From contig MCFH01000012.1 of NCBI GenBank assembly GCA_002104945.1, forward strand, positions 434,001 to 498,000: DNA of 64,000 nucleotides. Reading direction: 5' to 3'. Both the position numbers and the translations under genes were made by a program. This document shows positions 18,601 through 32,761 of this stretch, piece after piece. The number at the start of each line of letters is the position of its first letter. Positions within the stretch are counted from its first letter, which is position 1. The notes below the pieces were generated by a model. It ran no database searches, had not been told where the DNA came from, and was given only the letters and a program-made list of their open reading frames with translations. Source of the stretch: Piromyces finnis. Lineage: Eukaryota; Neocallimastigomycota; Neocallimastigomycetes; Neocallimastigales; Neocallimastigaceae.

Positions 18601-19175
18601 TATATAAAATATATTACTAATTATTTATCTATTTACGTTATATTTAAATTACTTATTTATCTCCCGATGACTAATAAATGTTTATAAAGAATTACTTTTT
18701 TTATATATATATACAATAAAATTAAATTTTATTTTATAATTATATTCCTATCGAGTAAAATTATTCATTTCATAATAAATAATAATAATATAATCGATTT
18801 ATTATTATCATTTTATAAAATAATAGAAAAAAGTCAATTTCATATATAATAAAATAATTGCCATAAAATTTTTGATATTCTACAGATAATACAATATATG
18901 GTGAAAAAAAAGTAATATATATAATATTCTTCTCACTGTACAGTTTAATAATATTTATTTGAGAGAAATAATTATATATAGTTATCAAATGTTTAAAAAA
19001 TAAACTATTTTAAAAATTTAATTTGAAGAAATCTGAAAATATAAAAAAAATCAAAAAAAAAACTATTATATATATAGTATAACCATCTTTAAAACGGATG
19101 TAAAGATAATTTATTGTAATCATAAAAAAAAGACAATATATATAATACTTATAACAAAATAAATTTAATAAAAAA
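15691..19175. other. AT-rich intergenic region between divergent receptor and kinase genes
   Basis: No coding exon is supported. It should contain the promoters of the receptor (leftward) and the kinase (rightward). Long T runs occur (for example 18025-18050 and 18180-18194). Short open frames at 18770-19252 on the minus strand are low-complexity and overlap the kinase start, so they are not called. Confidence 0.55.
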
Positions 19176-22163
19176 ATGGATATTTTATCAAAATTATTGT
19201 CGAAAAAAAAAGGGAAATCCAAGAAGCCAAAAAAATTAAAGGAGTATACCATTAAAAGAGTTTTAGGTATCTTTTATAATAATTTAAAACTTATATCAAA
19301 CATTGTTTAAATATATTTAAAATAAAAAAAATAGTGCTATTATAAATATTATAATATACAAATTTTAATTATTACTCTAAAATATCTAAAATATTAGGTA
19401 TTGGTTCATACGGCACTGTAAAAGAAGCTGTTAGAAATAAAGATGATATTAGATGTGCAATCAAAATTATAAAAAAATCAAAAATTAAAAAAAATGAAAA
19501 TCTTATCAAACGTGAACTTACTATCTTAAATAAAATTAATCATCCTCATATTATAAAGCTGTATGATTGGTTTGAAACTCATTCAAAATATTATCTTGTA
19601 TTTGAATTGTTAGTATTTATATAACTTCTTTTCTAAATGTTGAATATATTTACTATTTAATTTTTCATTAAATATAATAAATATATTGTCAAATATTAAA
19701 AACTAAAATCAAAATTTATTACATTATTCTTAATTATCTTGGTCAGGGCTTCTGGTGGTGAACTCTTTAATAGAATATGTGAACAAGGAAAATTTACAGA
19801 ACGTGATGCAGCTATTATCATATCAACAACAATATCTTCTGTTGCATTTTTACACAGTAAAGGCATTGTTCATAGGGTATATATACTATTTTAATAATAG
19901 TAGTAGTAGTAATAATAATATATATTAAATTTAATATTAAAAAAAATTTTAATATTAATGTACATATGTAATAACACCAAAATCATTAAAACATTTAATA
20001 TTATATCAAATAAAGGATATTAAACCAGAAAACTTACTATTTATTGACGAAGGTATGGATAAATTAGTTTTGGTCGATTTTGGTATTTCAAAAATTATAG
20101 AAGGACCAACTGATTTACTTACCACAGTATGTGGAAGTCCAGGTTACACGGGTAAGCAAAACAAAAAAAGCTATTAAAAATAACCATTGCTTTTAATCAT
20201 TTATTTTATTAATAATAATTATATTATTATTTACTCGAATAAAACATCTATATTTTCATACTATAGCTCCAGAAATATTAAAAGGAAAATCATACTCCAA
20301 AGCAGTAGATTTATGGAGTGTTGGAATAATTACATATATTTTATTAAGTGGATATTCACCATTTTATTATTGTAAAGATACAAATCAACTTTATGATGCC
20401 ATTATGCATGGGCGTTATACATTTGAAGATAGATATTGGCATAATATATCATCATGCGGTACAAGTTTTTTTTATAATATATAATATATTGGTTTTAACG
20501 ATATTACTTATTCATAAAAAAAATATTAAGAAGAACTATGTTAGATTAATATGCATATATATAATTCTAATAACATTTATAAATATTATAAATATTATAA
20601 ATAATATGATACCCACTGACTATAGCAAAAGATTTTATAAAAGCATTACTACAAGTTGATCCAGAAAAAAGAATTACAGCAGAAGAAGCTTTAGATCATC
20701 CATGGCTTAATAATTTATGTCCAAAGCATGTTAAATTCTTAAAAAAGCAAAATGAAACACCAAAATACGATAAAAAATCAAATTCTTCAAAGATACTTCA
20801 AATAAATGGTAAACAATCTAAAGAAAAATTGAATTCTGAACCTAGTGAAAAGTCATCAGCCTCAATACCAAAATCAAAAAGTATTGTATCTTTTGTTGAT
20901 GAACCAAAAGATATACAACCTTCTTCCAGTTTAAGCAAAGAAAATACTAAATTAAATAATATATTAAATAGCGGATATATGTATAATGAACCAAAAACGA
21001 TGACTAAATATACTAAAAATGATAATCAACTTAATGAAACATCAGAATCATGTCTTTGTAATTCTAAAGGAGAAAAAGATGAAAGTCATAACCATCTTTC
21101 CATTCCACATTTAAATGATTATAATGAAAGTATTAGTTCTATTAGTGATATTGACGATGAATATATCGAGTCTGAAGCAAAGATACAAAATGGTAGCAAT
21201 GTTAATAATACTGGTAAAAAATCATCAAAATCAAATAAACCATTAGAAACAAAAGAGCAAGATTTCTCTTCATCAACTAATAAAAATGTCTCAACACGCT
21301 CTTTACCATCTGATAAGGTTAAGAAAGATAATAAACATAAGAATCCGTTTGGCAAATTAGCAGATACTAGACATATGTCACTAGCATATCTTGGACACAA
21401 AGACTCTAGCATGGATATTTTATCCTCTGTTGAAGAAATCATAGAATTACCAGAGTTACTTCCAGATGAATACTACATTGCCAATGTTGATGATAATGAG
21501 TTCAAGCCACAACTTCCATTTCAAACAAAAAAAAGAAGAAGAAAACATAAAAAGTCAGAGCATGAAGAGTATTGCGTTAAGGAAGCCGAGGAAGAAATTG
21601 ATGTTTTGAATGGTGAAGTTACAGAAGTTAAATCTAGAGAAATAACAAATATTTCTGATTCTGCTTGTAATTCTAGTGATGCAATATATGCCAAGAGCAA
21701 CAACACAAGTTTAATTAAAAAAGACTATGGTAGTACTTCAAAGTTAAGTAGTATTGTTTCCGATATCATAGCAAAAGAAAAGGAAAAGGAAATAGAAAAA
21801 GAAAAGCAAAAAAGAGAAGAAGAAGATAATATTGTTAGTGCCACTGACTTAAAAAAGGATAATATTGAGCAGTCTAACAATAGGGTTAATGAAAATGGAG
21901 TCTATCACTATAAAGAAGAATCTCTTCAAACTTTAAATTCAGATAGTACATGCTCATGTTGTAAATCTGATGATGAAGGAAATAATGACGACGATGACGA
22001 TGATGACGATGACGATGATAATTTACCAAATCTTCTTCAATCTGAAGAATACAGAACTAACTTTATTAAAAGACGTTTCCAAAAAGCTGTTAGAAGAGTT
22101 CATATGTTAAATCGTTGGAAATCATATTCACATAGTACATTTGAAAATGCTTCAATTGGTTAA
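19176..22163 (+). CDS. CaMK-group serine/threonine kinase (CaMKI-like) with long acidic disordered tail
   Basis: Exons: 19176-19266, 19398-19608, 19747-19876, 20016-20151, 20267-20458, 20626-22163 (2298 nt, 765 aa), all GT-AG. The kinase domain is about residues 26-281. It has the glycine loop GIGSYGTV, the lysine in CAIKIIKK, HRDIKPEN, VDFGISK, an activation loop TTVCGSPGYTAPE, and the C-lobe WSVGIITYILLSGYSPFY. All catalytic residues are present. Residues about 300-730 are low-complexity, Ser/Lys/Glu/Asp-rich, with an Asp run coded at 21986-22020. The last 35 residues regain order as a basic amphipathic helix, NFIKRRFQKAVRRVHMLNRW, which resembles a calmodulin-binding or autoinhibitory helix. 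Calcium/calmodulin control is inferred from that helix and the family. Confidence 0.9.
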
Positions 22164-23030
22164 TAAATTCATTTGATTTTTTTTTTTTTTAATTAATATA
22201 TAAGGAATGAAAAAAAAAAATAATAATAAATAAAGATTGAATCAGTATTGTATTATTATAACAATAAATAAATAAAAAAAAAAAAATTAAAATGATTTCA
22301 GTAAAGGTTTATTTTATATAAAAAATAAATACAGTTAATTATTATTATTAAATTTTATTATTGTTTTTTTTTACAGTAAATGTTAATCTGTAATTGAATA
22401 TTCCTATATTTTTTTTTAATTATTACTTGTTCTTTTAACCCCTCCTCTCAAAATCAACCTTTGTTGAATTAGGTGATAAGAAATATTATAATGTTTGTAC
22501 TACAAAGAATATCATAAATCTATTTATATCACATGATATGTTTATTGTAAAATACATATAATTCAAATCTTTTCTTTTTTTTATATAAAAAAAAAGTTAG
22601 GAATTATAATATTAATTTTTTTTTTTTTTATTATTATTATTGTTATTATTTATTATATGAAATATGAAATGAAGTAGTCGATGAAATCCATTAATTTATA
22701 AATTTAGAAATTTCATAAAGTCTGTAATATATATATTAGCAATAAATTTAGTTTATTAAATTAAGAATATATATATTATATATTCAAATTTCGTTATTTT
22801 TTCATACTTTTATATTATTAAATTTAAAGCAAAGGGTAATATATTAATAAAATTATTTATTTATCACAACTTTTTGTGACAAATTTAATTGGTATTGTTT
22901 TTTCTAATTAGAAATAATATATATATGTATATGTGTATATATGTCTTAATAAATTATTATTAATTTAGTTATCCAGAAAAAAAAAATAAATAAAAAGGCC
23001 TTTGTATTTTAAAAATAAATATAATTTAAA
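22164..23030. other. AT-rich spacer between kinase and CPSF1
   Basis: No gene seen. It holds the kinase 3' region and the CPSF1 promoter, with T runs and ATAT tracts. Confidence 0.5.
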
Positions 23031-24022
23031 ATGTCTATGGTAATTAATTTAAATATGATTATTTTAATTTTAATTTAGTTTTAATAAAAATAAACCATTC
23101 CTTCTTATTATATAAATAGTAATTGCAAAAAAAACGTTAATAATGAAAAGAATTACATTAAAGAATTTCTTTTAAATTATTTATTAATTCATTTAATATT
23201 AATAAATATATGATACATCTTTTATATATAAATGCTTAAATATATATTTCTATCCCAAATATATAAAGTATAATTTATATCGAGAGGTTTATCCTCCTTC
23301 ATGTGTAGAAGATGCTATTCCTTGTCATTTTACTTCACCAACGGCAAGAAATTTAGTTGTTGTAAAAGCATCTACTATTGAAATTTATGAAGTGTTGGAG
23401 ATTTCTGATGAAGAAGAAAAGAAATTTTGGATAGGAAAGGATAGTAAAGATCAGGTAATACTATGATTTTTTTTAAAAAAAAAAAAAAAAGAAAAGAAAG
23501 AAAGAAAGGAAAAAAAAATAATAAAATTGACTAAAATATTAAATTTAATGACTATTATATTAAACATACTTAATAATGTCTTTTTTTTTTAATAAAATAT
23601 ATTATACTATATTCTTTTAAAATCAAAATTTTATTAATTTAATTATATAAAATTCTAAAATGTTTCAAAACTCATTACTTTCATAAAAAAAATAATAAAA
23701 GGAAAAAACAAATGACCAAATATATCCAAAAATAAGAGCAGGATTAGAATTAGTTACATCATATAAAATTCATGGAAATGTCACATCTATTAATTGTATA
23801 AAAACTACTACCAATGTAGGATTACTTGGTATGGATAGCTTACTTGTCAGTTTCAAAGATGCAAAGGTATTATAAAGATAAAATAATGGAATAGAATATA
23901 TATTATACAAGTATAATTATAATTGTTCATATTTTTATACATTATATAAACATTATGCCTAATTCAAAATTAAAATTTTGAAATGTAAAAATTCTTTTTC
24001 ATATTAATATCAATAATATTTG

Positions 24023-24058
<36 letters not shown>

Positions 24059-27000
24059 TGTCATTATTGGAATGGTCAAATGCTACTAAAGATATTGTTA
24101 CAGTTTCATTACATTATTACGAAAGAGAGGAATTTCAGGTTAGAATTATAAAATTAATAAAAAAAATTAATAATATTTAAAAAATCATATTTATTTCCAA
24201 TCTCTAAAAAATTAATTTTATTTATACTAAATGTAAAACTTCAAAAACGTAAAATTTAATCGATATATAAAATGTATTTAAAAAAAATATAATAAAAAAT
24301 AATTATATATATAATAATGAATAAATCCTTTTAAACAGGATGTATACCTTTCAACAAGTAATCCTGAAATTAGAGTTGATCCATTGAATCGTTGTGCTGC
24401 TTTACAATTCTATTATGATCAGATTGCTATATTACCATTCAAGCAAGAAGTTGCTGGTGGTGTAGCATCAACTTATATCGATGAAGATATCCTAAAAGAA
24501 ATCAATGAAAATCAGTATGAAAGAGATTCAAGGTAAATAATATATTATAATTCTTTAATATAATAGAATTTTGTAATGTATAATTTTATAATATTATCTT
24601 TATTTTTTTCGTGTCACCTTTTTTATATATAATTAACAAATAAAATTCATTTTATCACTATATAATTTTTAAAACGAAATACTATAATACTATTAATAGA
24701 GAAAATCCATGTTTACCAAGTTTTGTTATATCAGGAAATAAAATTGATAAAAGAATAAAGAATATCATTGATGTTGTGTTTTTATATAATTATTTCGAAC
24801 CAACTTTAGCTATTTTATATGAACCGGATTTAACTTGGCCAGGGTAATGCATATTATAAATATATGATATAGATAATTAAAATATATTATAATAAATAAT
24901 ACATTATATACCCTTGATATTATATCATTTCTAAAACTTCAATAAAATGATATTAATCGATTTTATTTTATTTTTTTTCCTAAACGTTTACCTCTTTTCT
25001 TTTATAAAATTATAAAAATACACCAAATTTTACTGATATTAATCAATCAATCAATAAATAGTCGTTTAGCCCAATTAAATGATACATGTTCTTTAGTTGT
25101 GGTTTCGCTTGATTTAACACAACATATATACCCAGTTTTATTTTCAGTTGATCACTTACCATACAATTGTTTTAAATTAATTTCTGTACCATCACCAGTT
25201 GGTGGTATACTGGTAGTTAGTCAAAATGGTTTAATTTATATCGATCAAACATCTGTTCCTGGTATATCATTAGGTTTAAACGAATATTTCGGTATGGAAA
25301 AGAAACTAAGTACTCGAAATGATGATCCATCGGTTAATATTTTGCAAAAAGCACTAGAATTACAACCAAAAAATCCTTTGTATTCCTCTCGAATGACTAA
25401 TTTTAAATATTTAGGTGTCACCCTAGATGCATCAGTATCTTGTTTCTTAAATCCAGATACCCTTATGTTTATTTTAAAAGAAGGTGATGTCATGATTGTA
25501 GAAATGGTTGGTAATGAAGGTGATGGCCATGGTTGGGCCAGAAAAAAAAATGGTATTAGTAAATTTAGAGTTGCTAAATGTAGTATAAAGACAACACCAC
25601 CTATTTGTCTTTGTAAAGTTGGTCAAGAAATAAATAGTGACGGTATTGATCGTTGGAAAAACGAAAATAAAGGGACAGGTTATTTATTTGTTGGTTCTAG
25701 GGTAGATGATTCAATGCTCTTACAATATCAAGAATTTGAAATTCTTGACATTACAGCAGAAGAAGAACCAGAAGAAAATAAAGTTGCGACAAGCCCATCG
25801 ACGACCACAATAAAAGAAAATGAAAAAAATGAACCTGTAGACGATCTTTATAATCTTTCTAAAACCTCTAGTGAAAAAATAACAGACGAAAAAGAGGCTA
25901 ATGCAAAAGAAAATGTCGCGGCAGATTCTAGTAGTGAAACAGATTTTTACAATATAAATATTCCGTTTGATCCAGCAGCCGAACTTGCTGCCTCAACTAA
26001 TGAAAAGGAAAAAGAAAAAAAAGATTCGTCAATGAAAATTGATGAAGATACCTTGGATGATGGTAAATCGAAATTATTTTTATGCCTATATATATATACA
26101 TATTTCATTTTCTTTATAATCATTTATTCATTTAAATCTCATAATACGAAATATTTTTTTTTTGTTTTTTAATACTAATATATTATAATATATATGTGTG
26201 TTAATACATGTTTCAAACCCATTTATTCACATATATATTCTATTTTTAGATTTATATGCGCTAAATGAAGATATTCCAACTGAACCAAATGATCCTGATA
26301 CCCAAAAGAAAACAGAAATTGAAGTTGAAGAAGAAGATCTTATGAAATATATACCTCCAAGTTCAAAATTCTTCTTTAGAGTTTTAGATACCATCAATAA
26401 TATTGGACCAATTACACAAATGGAAATTTCTGATCCAGGATGGGCTTCCGCTTGTCCGTATGCTGATTATGATGATTTCCCACACAATTATCAACCTACC
26501 ATACCTAGAAAAGATATTCAGATTGTCACATGTTCAGGAGGTCAAGACCCTTCTAGAGGTAACTTGAATATTTTAAGAAAGAATATCCATCCAGTAATCT
26601 ATGGTAATTTTGAGGAATTAGGTAATGATATTCAAAACGTTTGGGCGATTAAATTGAAATTACCATCCTCCCTTTTCTTAGATTTATCCTCATCCAATAC
26701 AAAAGGTATGCTGCTAATAATTTTAAAATAAAAATTTTAAAATAATAAATAAAACCTTTAATCGAATGAATAATTAAAAAAAAAAAAAAAAAATCTTTAT
26801 ATTTTTATTTCATTTATAAGAAAAATTATATGATAGAATCCTTGTTATATCTAAAGAATCATGTACAATGGTAAATTTTAATTATATATAAAAACATATA
26901 CTTTATTATATTATATAATATATTTAATGGTTATGGAAATAATAATAAAAAATAATTCTATGGTAATTATCACGTAATCCTATCTATTAATAATAAAAGG

Positions 27001-27215
27001 TTCTTGAAACTGGTGAAGAATTAAGTGAATTGGAAGAATCTGGATTCTATGAAGATGGACCAACTGTGTCGGTAGCATCATTTTTAAAGAACAGTGTTGT
27101 AATTCAAGTTCATCAAAAGGGTATTATTGTAATTAATGGAGGTAAGAATAGAATTAATTATTTGTTATATATATATAATAATAATAATAAATAATAAATT
27201 ATTTATATCATTTAT

Positions 27216-27291
<76 letters not shown>

Positions 27292-30200
27292 TTGCATAAA
27301 TATAGATTACAAAAAAATTGACGAAGCTATGATTGATTCCAATAGAACTATTGTTTATTGTAGTCTTATTGATCCGTATATTCTACTTCTTTTTGATGAT
27401 GGGAATATTAATATTTATAAAATCGATGAAAAAGAATTGAAATTAGAAAAAGTCAAGGATATGGAAGTAAGGCAAAAAAAAAAAAGATAATTGATTATAA
27501 TATGAAATAATATAAGATAACAATACTAAATAATAATAATAATTTTCTTTGCCATTTATTTAATAAAGAGAAAGGATGTTAAAGCATGTTGTTTATATAA
27601 AAGTCCAATATCAGTTTTCCCAACACGCGAAGATGCTAATAAAATATTAAGTAAAAACTATTTGAAAGCAAAGCGAAAACCTTTTAAAAATAGTAAAAAA
27701 AGAAATTTATCAGATCAAGATAATAGTAACGAGAAAAAAATGAAAATTGATAATGATGATGATTTGTATAATGACGTTGGATTATATAACGATGGATCTA
27801 CTACAACAACCCCAGTAACCTCCAAAGAAATGGATAACAGTGCCGTTGATGAATTAGATTTATATAACTTATCTTCTCAATCTACCCAAGAAACTTCAAT
27901 AAAGGAAAAAGCAACAGTTGAAGATGATGAATCAAAAGAGAATGATGAAAAAAAGAATGAGGATGAAATAAATATTGATGAAGAAAAGGAATCCAATAAA
28001 ATAAATCAAGAAAATAAAGAATTTAGAAGAAACGAAAAGTATTGGTGTGTTATCTATACAGTAAAGGGATCTTTAGAGGTTTGTATTTATAAAATGGTTT
28101 GAGAATATTTTATAATTTAAAGGAAAAAAAAAAAACCGAAATAATTATCTAGATAGATAAAATAAATGGATTACCATGTAATTAAAATCTCTTTATAATA
28201 ATAGATCTTTTCTTTAGAAGATTTTCAATCCTACTTTGTTTATAATCGACTTGATTACCTTCCAAAACTTGTTATTGATCAATATAATATGAAAATGAAT
28301 AAATTAGATGAGAATATAGAAAATCAAGGTATTTCATCTGATATCGAAGAAATTCTTTTAACAAACTTTAAAAAAGATCAAAAAAGTTTATATCCATATT
28401 TAATTGTAAGTTTATTGATTTAGAAAAAAAAATATGTATATATATATATATGAATTACTTCAAAATCAAAATAATTAATGTTTTATTCGAAACTTCTGTT
28501 CATTATATTATAAATATTATTTCATAGATTCGTACAAATCTTAATGATTTGATTATCTATAAAGCATTTTTATTCTCAAGTGCATATGAAAGTAATCATT
28601 CTTTAGGTTCACTACGGAACAATAATTTCAATTCTGAAAATTCTTCTTCCTCAAATTGCAGTGTTACAAGATTAGGTATCAGATTTAAACGTATTGAACA
28701 TGACTTTTTAACAAGAGAACCATTACTTGCTTCAAATAATTCAACTCTTTCTACCAATAAAAAAAATCAAAAGAAATCAACAGAAAATGATGATAAAATG
28801 AAGGTTGATGGTGAAGATGAAAATAAAATATCAAAGCCCCCTTCCATTCGTAAAACTTATTTAAAATATTTCTCAAAGATTTTAGGTCAAAATAAAGAAA
28901 TTTTTGTTAATGGGGTATTTATGTCAGGTCCAAGACCATGCTGGATTTTAATTTGTGGTAATGGTAGTGTTAATCCTGTTAAATTAGAAATAACAGAAGA
29001 AAATGGTTATTACAGTATATTACCAAGTCCCCCACCACAAATTCTTGGTAAAGGGAAAATTTGGGTTCATCCGATGATTGTTGATGGACGTATTAAATGT
29101 TTCACAGAATTCCATAATATTAATTGTCCATACGGTTTTTTATATGTCAATAAAAAGGTAAAGAAGAAAAAAATAATAATAATAACTAATTTAAATAATA
29201 GAATAATTTTATAAAAAAAGAAAGGGGGAAATAGTGTAGAATTAAAATCCTTTTATTATTAACATTTTATTTAAATAAAATACATACTAATCTTAAATAT
29301 TTTTAAAAAAATAAAATAAAATAAAAAATAATAATTATTTTTTTAGAATTCATTAAGAATTTGTAAATTATCACCAGATTTCACATATGATTCTCCATGG
29401 CCAACTAGAAAAATACCATTAAATGATAGAGTACCAGAAAATTTAAATTATCATACACCATCTCAAACTTTTGCTATGATTACAAGTAGACCAGAAAAGT
29501 ATAAAAACCCTGAACCAGATAATACCAATAATACCAATAATAATGCTAATGCAAATTCAGTTTCAACACCAAATGTTCATAATGAAGTAGAAACACCAAA
29601 ACCAGAAGAACCTAAAAATGAAAATGAAGCAATACAAGAAGAAGAAGATTCAGGTAATTAACACTAATTTATTTTCTATATCAATATTATTGGTTAAATT
29701 ATTTTATCACTATATATAATAGTCTTAAAATATAAATTTATATTCACTAATTTTTTCTTTCTTTCATAATTTATTCTTACTTTTATAAAAAGGTGCTTAT
29801 TCACCATTGACTGTAATATATTCTTTAGAATTAGTTTCACCTATTACATGGGAAACTGTTGATAAGTTAGTCATTTATAATTTTTTAATATATACATAAA
29901 CATTTCTTGTTTCCATTTAATATTAATATATAAATATGAAAAAAAAAAAAAAAAAAAAAAAAAATTATTCCATATAGAATTGATTTTGAAGAATATGAAA
30001 CTGTACTTACCGTAAAATGTCTAGATTTAGAATGTAAGCAAACTACATCTGGTAAAAAGAAATTTTTGGTCATCGGTACAGGATTTTTAAAAGGTGAAGA
30101 TGTTACTACAAAGGGAAAGGTAAATAAAAATTTTTATTGTTATTATATAAAATGAAAACTAATAATTTGTATATTTAATTCATATAAGTATTTAAAAAAA

Positions 30201-30470
30201 AAAAAAAAAAAAAAAAAAATTGAATATTAATACAAAAATGTATCCTATATTAACCATAATAATTATATCAAAAGATTTATGTTTATGATATTATTGATGT
30301 TATTCCAGAACCAAATAATCCACAAACAAATCACAAGTTTAAATTATTATTTGTTAATGATGAAAAGGGTCCTGTAACAAATGTTTGTGCATCCAAAGGA
30401 TTTTTATTAGCTGCTATTGGTAACAAGGTAATTTTATTAGAAATAATAATTTTAATATTTTTAAAATAAT

Positions 30471-30504
<34 letters not shown>

Positions 30505-30522
30505 TAAATTATAAACTTTCTT

Positions 30523-30562
<40 letters not shown>

Positions 30563-31613
30563 TGATTATTCATTCATTTGAAGATACCGAAAAATTGTCT
30601 GGTATCGCCTTCTTGGATGTCAATATGTATGTAAATTCAATTAAATCCATTAAAAACTATATTTTAATTGGTGATGCTTTTAAAAGTATTTGGTTTACAG
30701 CTTTCCAGGTAATTAATACTTATTCAAAAAAAAAAAAAGAATTTTTAAAAAAAAAAATTATATAACAAAATATTATTAAAATAATAATAATAAATAAATA
30801 AATAATAGGAGGAACCAGCCAAATTAGTTGTATTAGGAAAAGATTTCTATGATTTACAAATTTATGCCTCCGAATTTTTAATTGATGATAACACTTTATT
30901 CTTTTTAGTATCTGATGCTGATAAAAATATATGTTTATTTACCTATGCTCCATATAGTAAGATGTCAAAAAAAAAAAAAATTAAAAGATAGATTATATAA
31001 AATCAATATATATATAATAGAATAAGAATAATAAGGATAAAAATAATCTATATCCCTTTTTTTTGTTATTAATGTATTTTCTTTTATTATTATTATTATT
31101 ATTACATTTTCAAGACGTTCAATCTAGTAATGGTCAAAAATTATTAAGACAAGCTGATTTCCATGTAGGTTCTCATGTTAGTTGTACTTCACGTTTAGAA
31201 AAAATTAATGTTATAAAAAAGAAGGGTGGAAATCAAAATACAAGTAAACAACATTGTTGTCTTTGTGGTAAATATAAATAATATATAATACTTTTTTATT
31301 ATTATTAATATTAATTTTTTTAATTGAGAAAAATAAAAAATAAAAAAAAAAAAAAAAATTACTAAATAACTAATTATTTTAAAATAAAAAGGTACATTGG
31401 ATGGTGGTTTATGTTATGTTGTTCCAGTCTCTGAAAGAATGTATAAACGTATGAATGCTTTGAATATTTCATTAACTGCTGGTATTAATCATATTGCTGG
31501 ATTAAATCCAAGAGGTTATAGGTAAGAAGAAGGAATGAAAAAAAAAAATAATAATAATAGAAATTTTTTTCATTTTATTAAAAAGGTTTTTTATTCCTAA
31601 TACCATTTAGCAA

Positions 31614-31670
<57 letters not shown>

Positions 31671-31695
31671 GTTTATTATTATGTTTATTATTATG

Positions 31696-31739
<44 letters not shown>

Positions 31740-32174
31740 GTTTATTATTATGTTTATTATTATTATGTTTATTATTATGTTTATTATTATGTTTATTATG
31801 TTTATTATTATTATTATGTTTATTATTATTATTATTATTATTATTATGTTTATTATTATTATTATTATTATTATTATGTTTATTATTATTATTACTATTA
31901 TGTTTATTATTATTATTATACTAAAATTAATTTTATTTTTATTTATATTACTATTATTTTTACATAATTATTAATGAATTATAGACAAATGCAATCCAAA
32001 ACCATTCGTCTAAAATCAAATATTCATAAAAATATTTTAGATGGTGATTTATTATATCAATTTACCAATCTATCGATTACCGGTCAAAAAGATATGTCTA
32101 AACGTATTGGTTCCAGTGTTGAAAAAATTATGAATGATTTATTAGAAATGTCTATGGGTATTGAATTCTTTTAG
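23031..32174 (+). CDS. CFT1: Cleavage and polyadenylation specificity factor subunit 1 (CPSF160/Cft1)
   Basis: Twenty-three exons in one frame (5349 nt, 1782 aa): 23031-23039, 23287-23454, 23702-23866, 24058-24138, 24339-24532, 24700-24843, 25062-26062, 26250-26705, 26821-26870, 27000-27141, 27306-27466, 27575-28078, 28205-28405, 28528-29157, 29347-29653, 29793-29865, 29978-30119, 30275-30427, 30562-30708, 30809-30956, 31115-31267, 31392-31521, 31985-32174. The first exon codes only three residues. MMS1_N-type propeller segments (LELVTSYKIHGNVTSINC, LLVSFKDAK) lead to a CPSF_A C-terminus (LLRQADFHVGSHV, GTLDGGLCYVVPVSE, RQMQSKTIRLK). It is the RNA 3'-end processing scaffold in the nucleus. 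It is longer than the roughly 1400-residue animal protein because of acidic inserts near residues 500-600, 770-870 and 1010-1050, several carrying a DLYN-like motif. Confidence 0.95.
27213..27292. repeat. (TTTA)n microsatellite in a CPSF1 intron
   Basis: About 20 TTTA units, ending a few bases before the 3' splice site at 27305. Confidence 0.95.
31615..31925. repeat. Long (ATT)n array with regular ATG-containing interruptions in the last CPSF1 intron
   Basis: About 310 bases of ATT units broken many times by the variant unit TTATGTTTATTA. The open frame through it (Met-Phe-Ile-Ile repeats) is an intron artefact, because the flanking exons 31392-31521 and 31985-32174 join in frame across it. 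Confidence 0.9.
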
Positions 32175-32718
32175 AAAGGAAATGAAAATAATTTTATTTT
32201 TTGAGAAGCTCTCTTTTTTTTTTTTTACAATATTTTAAAATAATATTTCATTATAAATATTTCATAATAAGAATTAAAATCTAAATATTAATTTCACTAT
32301 TTATTTATTTGCATTTTCACTTTTTTTTTTTTTCCCCTTTTTTTATCCTTCTTTAAAACTCATAAATTATAAATATCAATATATAATAATAATCATTATG
32401 TTATGTGTATATATATCACTATTAAATATTAAATATATATATATATTAATATCACTAAATTAAAATAAAAATTAAAATTTCCTTTTTTTTTTTTCAATAT
32501 AAAATAATTTTTAAAATTTCATTTACTTAACTTATATATTGAATCAATTATTTGCTCTATTCTTTTTACCTTTATATGTGGAAAAAGTAAGGTTTATCCA
32601 AAAATTTATTATTCCTATTATTATTATTCCTATTAATAAAATTAAAGATAATCTCGATCATTTATGTTGAACAATAAATTCTTTTTTTTTTTGTTTTTAA
32701 AAAGATATACCTTTAAAA

Positions 32719-32761
<43 letters not shown>

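Noticed and set aside
18770-19252. Two minus-strand open frames upstream of and over the kinase start
   Set aside because: Phe/Ile/Tyr-rich low-complexity with no domain, antisense to the first kinase exon.
31669-31974. Met-Phe-Ile repeat open frame on the plus strand
   Set aside because: It falls in the last CPSF1 intron.
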